Shown here piece after piece: positions 1 through 5,588 of a DNA stretch of 6,895 nucleotides (positions are counted from its first letter, which is position 1; every line of letters begins with the position of its first letter). Origin of the DNA: an uncultured Acidimicrobiaceae bacterium. GTDB taxonomy: Bacteria; Actinomycetota; Acidimicrobiia; Acidimicrobiales; Ilumatobacteraceae. The stretch spans positions 1-6,895 of the forward strand of contig CAIVDG010000009.1 in the NCBI GenBank assembly GCA_903904615.1, read 5' to 3'. The notes under the pieces were generated by a model, which did not search any database, was not told the DNA's origin, and saw only the letters and a list, made by a program, of their open reading frames with translations. A program made the position numbers and the translations under genes.

Positions 1-1
1 T

Positions 2-439
2 GTCGCCACACAGTTTTCCCGGTGCTCACGAGAACAGGCGCTCACGTATGCATGCGAATGTGTCGCCGACGAAGTTGTGGGCGCACGCGTTATGGATGCC
101 CACGAACTTGATGACTGGTTGCAATCCGTCTGCCACCGCGAAGACATCGATGTCCCTACTCTTCAGATTGCAAAAGCCAGACCGCGCACCCTTGCCTCGA
201 CCGACATAGATTCCTTCTCTATTTGTCTCTTTGGTCGCAACACCACTTTGTCTACCCTCTTGCACGAAGTGGCTCACGCTTCTGTTCGTCTCGACGGTCA
301 CGGGGTTCTGTTTCGCGATGAACTCGTACGCCTCACCCGCGCCCATCTCTCTGTCGACTACGCAGCGCTGTTGCATTCGTTGTTTGTGGGGCTGGGCCTC
401 GAAGCAGCGCCATGGGGTGCAAGCGCCCACCGTCGCTAA
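2..439 (+). CDS. putative zinc metallohydrolase (HExxH), 5' end outside window
   Basis: The reading frame is open from base 2 to a TAA at 437-439 (145 codons visible). The zincin signature LLHEVAHA lies at about 257-280, with HExxH His codons at 263-265 and 275-277 and Glu at 266-268. A third probable zinc ligand is the His of GHGVLF at 299-301, eight residues after the second. A helical tail ends the protein. Arrangement and size recall the small actinobacterial metallohydrolases of the TIGR04338 type and, more distantly, SprT-like zincins; this is a resemblance from memory. A GTG at 77 could start a 120 aa protein. However, the codons before it encode a plausible helix (QALTYACECVADEVV), so I prefer a start upstream of the window. 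No signal peptide is visible, so it is probably cytoplasmic. Its substrate is unknown. The nitroreductase gene follows 28 bases later on the same strand, so the two may be co-transcribed. Confidence 0.7.
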   Translation, partial: VATQFSRCSREQALTYACECVADEVVGARVMDAHELDDWLQSVCHREDIDVPTLQIAKARPRTLASTDIDSFSICLFGRNTTLSTLLHEVAHASVRLDGHGVLFRDELVRLTRAHLSVDYAALLHSLFVGLGLEAAPWGASAHRR

Positions 440-467
440 CTTCAGCTGCAGGTGACAGACTGCGTGC

Positions 468-1118
468 ATGACCATTACAGACGACTTCTATTCGCTTCTG
501 TCCACCACTCGCTCTATTCGACGCATTCGCGACACACCCGTCGACAGCGAAACTCTGGAACGCATTTGCCAAGCCTCGGTGTGGGCACCAAGCGGCGGTA
601 ACCGTCAACCATGGAGACTCATTGCTGTCCGCGATCGCACCATTAAAGAGCAATTGTCTGCACTGTACGTAGACGAATGGGCAAAGTACGTGGACTACAA
701 CTTGGCAAAGCTGGGTGACCAACCAGCAGACGTCATTGAGAAAGTTCGCGCGCAATTCGGAACTGGCACTGCACTCGCAGAGAACCTGGCCCACATTCCT
801 GTCGTTGCGCTATTTGTTCACGACCCCACCGCTCTCTACGTCACCGATGTGGGACTTGGTCGTCACCCGGTTGTTGGTGGAGCCTCGTTGTATCCAGCAG
901 TGCAGAACTTTCTTCTTGCCGCACGAGCCGAAGGTCTAGGTGGCGTGCTCACAACACTTATTTGCTCGCGTGAAAGCGAACTGCGAAACATTCTGAAGTT
1001 TCCGGAAGGTTGGGGTGTTCACGCCATGATTCCATTGGGATACCCGAAGGGAAATCACGGCCCGCTTCAACGTGCACCGCTGAACACCATGATGTCAATC
1101 GATACGTGGTCTCACTAA
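468..1118 (+). CDS. nitroreductase family protein (FMN-dependent NAD(P)H oxidoreductase)
   Basis: This 216 aa protein has the full nitroreductase layout. The N-terminal FMN-phosphate contact region is RSIRRIRD (residues 15-22). APSGGNRQPW (40-49) is the family's flavin-binding loop. A central helix runs through GASLYPAVQNFLLAARAEGLGG (about 138-159), followed by GVLTT (159-163) and IPLGYP (188-193), which close the flavin pocket. Family members are cytoplasmic, usually dimeric flavoenzymes that use NAD(P)H to reduce nitro groups, quinones, enones or other electrophiles; the natural substrate cannot be read from sequence. Length is normal for the family. The ATG at 468 is preceded by AGGTGA at 450-455, a rather distant ribosome site (12 bases). 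Its TAA interlocks with the stop of the convergent sulfatase gene. The divergence from well-known members rules out a specific gene name. Confidence 0.93.
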   Translation: MTITDDFYSLLSTTRSIRRIRDTPVDSETLERICQASVWAPSGGNRQPWRLIAVRDRTIKEQLSALYVDEWAKYVDYNLAKLGDQPADVIEKVRAQFGTGTALAENLAHIPVVALFVHDPTALYVTDVGLGRHPVVGGASLYPAVQNFLLAARAEGLGGVLTTLICSRESELRNILKFPEGWGVHAMIPLGYPKGNHGPLQRAPLNTMMSIDTWSH

Positions 1119-2578
1119 GGCTGTTCGCGCCACGAAACATTGTCTGGCCAGCGGCCCTTGCCGCCCTCTTCCACGAGAAAACCAGTGAGGGTTCTGTCTG
1201 CATGTTCCATTCGCCACTGCAACGTTGCGCGAGCCTCGCGCCACAACACTGCGGGATCATCAGTCGTCACACGTTGATGTGGGTCGGCTAGTAAATCGAA
1301 ACACAAATGGTCACCATCTGCGAATTGAACAAACACATGCGTATCGGTGCGTCGAACCGACAAGTTCAACTGCTCTAACCGGCGTTTCCACGGCCATTCA
1401 TATCTGTCGAGTGGGATGAGGGCAAAGCGCCAGTCGTATTCCCAATGCGCTGCATCTCGCCACCATTCTGGTTCTACGCCTTCAAGGAACGGAGTGAGCG
1501 GAAGGCCATCGCACTGGGCTGGAATTGCAATGCCCATCGCTTCACACAGCGTTGGCATGATGTCGACGTTCTCAGTGAAGTGAGAAACAGTGGTGCCGTG
1601 CCCAGCAGGATGACGCGGATCGCGAACAATACCCACAATGTGTTGACTGGTGTCCCAGTACCCCACTTTTTCCTTTAACCCGTGGTCGCCCAATAGTTCT
1701 GCGTGATCAGCAACAACGACAACGACAGTGTTGTCCCATTCGCCACTCTCGCGAAGCGCCTCCCAGATACGACCAAGTTGTGCATCTACTTCACTAATCA
1801 TCCCGAAGTACTGCGCACGCATATGAGCGATCTCGTCAGCGTCCTCTGGGGCTTTTGTTGACTCGAGTTGCAACATCACTTCATGAAACGGATGAATACT
1901 CTCTGCACGTTGAATTGGTTCACCCACAGTGTCGGGGGAATACATAGTTGCGAATTTTCCTGCAGCCGCATATGGAGGATGCGGGCGAATAAAACTTGCG
2001 TGCGCAAACCAAGCACCGGACTGGTGACTGATCCACTGCAAAAGTTCAGTTGTAAGAAATGACGACACACTCACGTCTTCGTGCCGCTCTCCTTCAGATT
2101 TCAGAAGATCAAGAATCCCCATGGCAGTGTCTTCGCCGTGCGACTTCAAGAACTCCCGCCATGGACGAAAGTTTCCCGTGAGATCTAGCTGGCAATCAAA
2201 CCCTGGAAGCACACCTTCATAGGTAGACAAGCGCTCGTCTTCAGGCCCACTCGTGACTCGTGGATCAACAGACTGATCGGTGTATCCAAACAGCGCTGGT
2301 GAATATCCGGCGCGCCGTGCAGCCAACGCGATGTTGTCGAAACGTTCGTCTAAGGGTGTGCCGTTGGCAACCACGCGATGGTTCATTTGGTACATACCCG
2401 TGTACAACGACGCTCTCCCCGGTGCGCACGGTGATGCTTGGCTGTAGTGGCGCGTGAACCGAACTCCGTTTGCTGCCAGAGCATCAAGATTCGGCGTCTG
2501 TACGAGTGGATGACCAGCGGCCGACAAACAATCGCCGCGGAACTGATCGAGTGTGATGAGGAGGATGTTTGGGGTCAT
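1115..2578 (-). CDS. sulfatase-superfamily hydrolase, phosphonate monoester hydrolase / phosphodiesterase type
   Basis: This 487 aa alkaline-phosphatase-fold enzyme has the sulfatase signature CAPGRASLYTG. Cys51 and Arg55 form the CxPxR motif in which Cys is converted to formylglycine. Metal-site residues appear in ITLDQFRGD (Asp11) and ADHAELLGDH (Asp291, His292). RPHPPY (198-203) and the Lys304 region line the active site. MNHRVVANGTPLD (66-78), the GYT block (98-100) and the C-terminal WRMEHADRTLT (455-465) match, from memory, the Rhizobium/Burkholderia phosphonate monoester hydrolases. Those are promiscuous enzymes that hydrolyse phosphonate monoesters, phosphodiesters and some sulfate esters. 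It lacks a signal peptide, so it is probably cytoplasmic, and it needs a formylglycine-generating enzyme encoded elsewhere. Two oddities are DHAE instead of the usual DHGE, and Asp101 where I recall Thr in characterised enzymes. The ATG overlaps the stop of the upstream alpha/beta hydrolase gene, and an AGGA (2590-2587) lies 8 bases before it. A true sulfatase is the main alternative. Confidence 0.92.
   Translation of the reverse strand: MTPNILLITLDQFRGDCLSAAGHPLVQTPNLDALAANGVRFTRHYSQASPCAPGRASLYTGMYQMNHRVVANGTPLDERFDNIALAARRAGYSPALFGYTDQSVDPRVTSGPEDERLSTYEGVLPGFDCQLDLTGNFRPWREFLKSHGEDTAMGILDLLKSEGERHEDVSVSSFLTTELLQWISHQSGAWFAHASFIRPHPPYAAAGKFATMYSPDTVGEPIQRAESIHPFHEVMLQLESTKAPEDADEIAHMRAQYFGMISEVDAQLGRIWEALRESGEWDNTVVVVVADHAELLGDHGLKEKVGYWDTSQHIVGIVRDPRHPAGHGTTVSHFTENVDIMPTLCEAMGIAIPAQCDGLPLTPFLEGVEPEWWRDAAHWEYDWRFALIPLDRYEWPWKRRLEQLNLSVRRTDTHVFVQFADGDHLCFDLLADPHQRVTTDDPAVLWREARATLQWRMEHADRTLTGFLVEEGGKGRWPDNVSWREQP
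2575..2578 (-). other. ATGA stop-start overlap coupling two hydrolase genes
   Basis: On the minus strand these four bases read ATGA. The ATG starts the phosphonate monoester hydrolase-like gene and the TGA ends the alpha/beta hydrolase gene. Such overlaps usually mark translational coupling within one transcript. A weak Shine-Dalgarno (AGGA, 2590-2587) sits inside the end of the upstream gene. Confidence 0.95.
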
Positions 2579-3381
2579 GGACGCTGTCCTGTCGTAAGAA
2601 ATTGACGAGCGTCAATCATTGCTTGCTTGTCTTGACCAGAAAAGATGTGTCCGCCCTCATAGACAGCTAGAGAAGCATTGGGGATTCGCTTCACAATCTC
2701 TTCAGAATTCGATGGTGGCGCAATTCCGTCGTATCGACCTGCCATCACAAACGTAGGAGCGGTCACGCGATGCAAGCGGTCTGCAACGTCGTGTCCAATT
2801 CGTGCGACCAACTGAAGTCGTTCACCGCGAATCACATCCGGGGACTTGGGGCGAGCAGCTTGTTCGTTTCTCATGGCCACCATTTGCGCATCTGCTGCAT
2901 GTTCTGCAAGCCACGCGGGAGTCCATCGCGTGTCGGTGAGTTCTGTCACCTTGCGCGCACGCTCTTCTGGAGAAAGAGATCCCAATTCGTGCAACGGATA
3001 CGACGACCCCGCATCTCCACCAGCCGACGTGCACATCAGAACTAGTCGCTCAACGCGCTGTGGATAAGTGACTGCAAACTCTTGAGCAACCATGCCACCA
3101 AAGCTGATTCCAAATACAGCACAAGTCTCCCAACCGACGTGATCGAGCAGAGCTGCACCATCTTGTGCGTACTGCTGCATGGTGTACGGGCCTTCAGGAA
3201 TGCTTGTACGACCAAGCCCGCGTTGATCATGTGCAAGAACCGTGCACTGCTTTGCAAGTGCAGAGATAAGCAATTGCGTGGATTCCAATGTTGCACCAGA
3301 ACCATTGAAGAAAAGAACACGCGGGCCTTCGCCGCTGATCTCGTAATTGATGGTGATGTCTGATTGCTCGAAGAATGGCAC
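2575..3381 (-). CDS. alpha/beta hydrolase fold protein
   Basis: This is a 268 aa single-domain alpha/beta hydrolase. Numbering from the GTG at 3381, the N-terminus is FFEQSDITINYEISGEG, typical of the family's first strands. It is followed by the oxyanion-hole strand FFNGSG (24-29), DQRGLGRT (52-59), the nucleophile elbow GISFGG with Ser93, a cap region (about 125-200), Asp218 in AGRYDG and His245 in EGGHIF. The Ser-Asp-His triad is therefore complete. Length and layout resemble 3-oxoadipate enol-lactonase-like and other small carboxylic ester hydrolases; the exact substrate is unknown. No signal peptide is visible. The open frame continues to 3609, but the upstream part is Cys/Thr-rich and unlike the fold, so the GTG next to the first strand is the likely start, although it lacks a clear Shine-Dalgarno. 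The TGA overlaps the ATG of the phosphonate hydrolase-like gene (ATGA), pointing to one operon with translational coupling. Confidence 0.92.
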   Translation of the reverse strand: MPFFEQSDITINYEISGEGPRVLFFNGSGATLESTQLLISALAKQCTVLAHDQRGLGRTSIPEGPYTMQQYAQDGAALLDHVGWETCAVFGISFGGMVAQEFAVTYPQRVERLVLMCTSAGGDAGSSYPLHELGSLSPEERARKVTELTDTRWTPAWLAEHAADAQMVAMRNEQAARPKSPDVIRGERLQLVARIGHDVADRLHRVTAPTFVMAGRYDGIAPPSNSEEIVKRIPNASLAVYEGGHIFSGQDKQAMIDARQFLTTGQRP

Positions 3382-3448
3382 GATGCAAGTGTGGCACCGA
3401 CAGGGGTATCCACCATTCACGGACCAAAACAAGCCACTATCAAGACCC
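3382..3448. promoter_or_regulatory. divergent intergenic region, probable promoters for both flanking transcripts
   Basis: This 67-base gap separates the leftward alpha/beta hydrolase gene from the rightward 203 aa gene, so it should hold both promoters. On the minus strand TTGATA (3443-3438) matches a -35 box at five of six positions. The hexamer 17 bases downstream, GTGAAT (3420-3415), is a poor -10. On the plus strand CACTAT (3435-3440) ends 8 bases before the GTG at 3449 but has no convincing -35. I see no clear operator palindrome. The assignment rests mainly on gene orientation. If the 203 aa gene actually starts at the ATG at 3383, the gap all but disappears. Confidence 0.35.
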
Positions 3449-4060
3449 GTGCACACGATTGTGGAAGAAGTGAAACGCTCGCTCGCAGAGCAACACAGTT
3501 CCCTCTCGTGGCGTCGAGTCACAATGCCTGGTCTCTCCGTTGCGTGGGTGGGACTGAATGTTCCCACTGTGGAAACCGGAGGGCGGCCGTGGGTGTGGGA
3601 AGTAGTCACCCCAGATCAATACGACTCGTCACAACGTCTACAAGACGACCCGCTAGTGCTCTCCGTTGCGCACGACACCGTTGTTGCCGAAATTTCTCAC
3701 GCCGACCATTCCGGCCCCATTGTGCGAATGCAAGTTCCTGTTCGCGAAACGCCGTCCGAAATCTCTCTCACTGGCCCCCGGTCCCACGCCGGTCACTGGA
3801 ATGTTCGCTTGGAAACCGGGTGGACCCTCCAGACCTTGGGGGCCGCCGCCCAGTGCTGGATTGACCGCGAAGCCCCTGGAACGGCCCGCCTGCAGACCCC
3901 AGCAGAGCCCGTTTCTTCGCCCCAGCTCTATCAGTTGCACCCTGCTATCAATATCGAGTCGGCAGCCTTCGACCACTTGCTTACACTCGATCCCGATGAC
4001 GCAGCCGAAGTCACTTCCCTTCTTTCTCAGGTTCACGAGGCACTTCGGCCGTATCGCTAA
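3449..4060 (+). CDS. uncharacterised protein, first gene of a two-gene unit
   Basis: I do not recognise this protein (203 aa from the GTG at 3449). It opens with an amphipathic helix (HTIVEEVKRSLAEQ). A long beta-rich, Trp-containing middle follows (WRRVTMPGLSVAWVG, RPWVWEVVTPDQY, VVAEISHAD, WNVRLETGW). It ends in an acidic helical segment (FDHLLTLDPDDAAEVTSLLSQVHEALRPYR). There is no signal peptide, membrane segment, Cys cluster or nucleotide-binding motif, so it is probably a soluble cytoplasmic protein. Only the reading frame and balanced codon use support it as a gene; two opposing or shifted frames here are low-complexity. The start is uncertain: an ATG at 3383 and a GTG at 3461 are alternatives and none has a good Shine-Dalgarno. 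The stretch 3781-3900 is about 69% GC, well above the neighbouring gene. The 493 aa gene starts 27 bases after its stop, so the two are likely co-transcribed and may work together. Confidence 0.72.
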   Translation: MHTIVEEVKRSLAEQHSSLSWRRVTMPGLSVAWVGLNVPTVETGGRPWVWEVVTPDQYDSSQRLQDDPLVLSVAHDTVVAEISHADHSGPIVRMQVPVRETPSEISLTGPRSHAGHWNVRLETGWTLQTLGAAAQCWIDREAPGTARLQTPAEPVSSPQLYQLHPAINIESAAFDHLLTLDPDDAAEVTSLLSQVHEALRPYR

Positions 4061-4073
4061 TGCCATGGGCCAC

Positions 4074-4080
4074 GGGAGGA
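4074..4080 (+). promoter_or_regulatory. strong Shine-Dalgarno for the 493 aa gene
   Basis: GGGAGGA lies 7 bases before the GTG at 4088. This is the best ribosome-binding site in the window, and it fixes the GTG as the start. The other genes here have weak or no such sites, so this second gene of the pair may be translated more strongly than the first. Confidence 0.85.
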
Positions 4081-4087
4081 CTACCCC

Positions 4088-5569
4088 GTGATCACAACAT
4101 TTGCCACCACCCTCACCGCAGTCGATTATTCCGAACGCGACCGCATCACGCTTGTTGACCTTGTTACCGACTGGCAGATGGAGCATTACCCCTTTGATGA
4201 GAATGCTCCTGGAACTTCAGTTCGTGTGCGCGAAGGTACAGACGACCCAGTGTTTCGACTCACCATCACACAGAGTGCAACGGGGAAACCATACGCACAG
4301 ACAATTACCGCAACTGTTGTAGCGCTCGACAGCATTCTGCTTTTCGATCTACGAATTGTTGCCACACCAACAACCATTCGCGTTGCGCCGTATGTAGTGC
4401 AACCACTGCCGCCGCATGTAGTGCGGTTAGTGAATTCAGTACTTGCTTCCGTTCGTATGGAAGATGCGAACGAGTACCTCAGTGGAACCACATCTGTCAT
4501 CACCACCGAAGATGATGGTGCTCGTGTTGGTGCGCTCGTTCATGCGCCGCGACGAACACTTCCCGTTGTTGTTGAGATTGTTGACTTTGTAAATGGCGCT
4601 GCGCCAATTCTTCCGAATGCTCTTGGTCCACTCACGGGTCTTGTCCATCAATTTCGCATCACTACACCAGATGCACTTCGCGGATACTTGGCTCTAGCTG
4701 GCACCGCACTCACAGGTCCAGGCCACTTGCTCGTTCACTGGGCCGGATCATTAGAGCCGCACATTGAACGACGACAAGATGTTCGCGCCGGACAAGAGTT
4801 TTCTGTTGTGCAACGGCTTGCCACCCTGATTACCGAAATTGCAGCGCGGACTGTGGGTGCACCGCGACTACCGCCACCGCCGCGTTATGACGACGAACCC
4901 ATCGTGGAGTCGAATCGCGATACTGCAACCGACGACGACGAAATTGATGATCAGGTCTTACATATTGAGCAACTTGAAGCCACTGTGGAAGACATGCAAG
5001 CTGCACTTACAGATGCCGACCGCATCATTGCGGAACAACGCATCCAAATTGAACAAAAGGGTGGTCAATTAGACGAACTCATCCTGCGCAATGTGTCTTT
5101 GGAGATTCAAGCGGGCAGCACTCCTCAAGTGCGCGCAGTTGCGTCTATGAAAGAAGCCCTACGCCTTGCACAAGAACATTGTCCACAACTTGTATTTCAC
5201 GAACGTGCGCTGGAGTCGGGAGAACACCTTGAAGGTCCAGAGCCCGTGAGTGTTCTTCAAGATCTTGTCCGCCTCAACGAAGTAGCCCGTGCATGGCGTG
5301 CAGGAGAAATCTCTGGCACCAGCATCGTGTTGGCCTGTCGCCAAATGGGACTCGACTTCGCGCCACGTATATCTGATAACGCACGTCAGAAATTTGAAGA
5401 GGACTATCTCATCACGTGGCGTGGTGAAACTGTTCGTGCAGAAGCGCACTTGCGTCGCGGAAGAAAAGCTCACCTCGTGCGTATTCATGTGTATTTCGAT
5501 CAAGAAACACAAGAGGTAGTAGTGGCCTACATCGGCCGTCACCTGCGCGACAAGGGCACCCAGTCCTAA
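4088..5569 (+). CDS. uncharacterised modular protein: beta-rich N-terminal regions, coiled coil, C-terminal GRHL module
   Basis: This 493 aa protein is probably cytoplasmic; no signal peptide or membrane helix is visible. Residues 1-130 form an alpha/beta region with strands such as PVFRLTITQ and LLFDLRIVA, ending in PPHVVRLVNSVLASV. Residues 155-222 form a second unit (TLPVVVEIVDFVNGAAP, GLVHQFRITTPDALRGYL, GPGHLLVHW). A proline run (261-265) and acidic linker (268-289) lead into a predicted coiled coil at about 286-340. Residues 345-493 begin with SMKEALRLAQEHCPQLVF, continue with a helix-rich part (VLQDLVRLNEVARAWRAGEISG) and end in a compact beta module (VRIHVYFDQE, VVVAYIGRHL). From memory, unannotated bacterial proteins exist with a similar order of parts and an IGRHL-like ending, some near defence genes, but I cannot name a family. 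No catalytic motif stands out. The strong Shine-Dalgarno and the short gap to the 203 aa gene suggest an operon. Confidence 0.9.
   Translation: MITTFATTLTAVDYSERDRITLVDLVTDWQMEHYPFDENAPGTSVRVREGTDDPVFRLTITQSATGKPYAQTITATVVALDSILLFDLRIVATPTTIRVAPYVVQPLPPHVVRLVNSVLASVRMEDANEYLSGTTSVITTEDDGARVGALVHAPRRTLPVVVEIVDFVNGAAPILPNALGPLTGLVHQFRITTPDALRGYLALAGTALTGPGHLLVHWAGSLEPHIERRQDVRAGQEFSVVQRLATLITEIAARTVGAPRLPPPPRYDDEPIVESNRDTATDDDEIDDQVLHIEQLEATVEDMQAALTDADRIIAEQRIQIEQKGGQLDELILRNVSLEIQAGSTPQVRAVASMKEALRLAQEHCPQLVFHERALESGEHLEGPEPVSVLQDLVRLNEVARAWRAGEISGTSIVLACRQMGLDFAPRISDNARQKFEEDYLITWRGETVRAEAHLRRGRKAHLVRIHVYFDQETQEVVVAYIGRHLRDKGTQS
4943..5107 (+). other. coiled-coil segment within the 493 aa protein
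   Basis: Residues about 286-340 carry hydrophobic residues at roughly heptad spacing (V290, I293, L296, V300, M303, L307, I314, I321, L328, L331) amid many Glu, Gln and Asp. An acidic stretch precedes it. Such a segment usually drives self-association or separates sensor and effector domains. It is judged by eye, not by a prediction program. Confidence 0.65.
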
Positions 5570-5575
5570 TGCGCC

Positions 5576-5581
5576 TAGCCT
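5576..5581 (+). promoter_or_regulatory. possible -10 box for leaderless transcript of the exported protein gene
   Basis: TAGCCT fits the actinobacterial TANNNT pattern and ends 7 bases before the ATG at 5589. That would put the transcription start at or next to the first codon. No Shine-Dalgarno is present in the 19-base gap, which fits a leaderless mRNA. No clear -35 is seen at the expected distance, so read-through from the upstream operon is equally possible. Confidence 0.35.
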
Positions 5582-5588
5582 GTCTCAC

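Noticed and set aside
26..794. Two minus-strand open frames (26-475 and 333-794) opposite the metallohydrolase and nitroreductase genes
   Set aside because: Both are antisense to frames with clear protein motifs and show no motif of their own.
1146..1156. GGCC-AGC-GGCC inverted repeat just past the nitroreductase stop
   Set aside because: A 4-base stem without a following T-run is too weak for an intrinsic terminator, and it lies within the sulfatase coding sequence.
3382..3609. N-terminal extension of the alpha/beta hydrolase to an upstream start at 3609
   Set aside because: The extra 76 residues are Cys/Thr/Arg-rich with no fold similarity, and they would overlap the start of the divergent 203 aa gene. 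The hydrolase fold begins right at the GTG at 3381.
3666..4091. Plus-strand frame of 141 codons overlapping the GTG of the 493 aa gene by 4 bases
   Set aside because: The overlap looks like coupling, but the translation is Pro/Ser/Arg low-complexity and runs out of frame inside a better coding frame.
3653..4186. Minus-strand open frame of 177 codons
   Set aside because: It lies antisense to both the 203 aa gene and the start of the 493 aa gene, and its Gly/Val-rich translation has no domain-like pattern. The GC-rich block explains its length.
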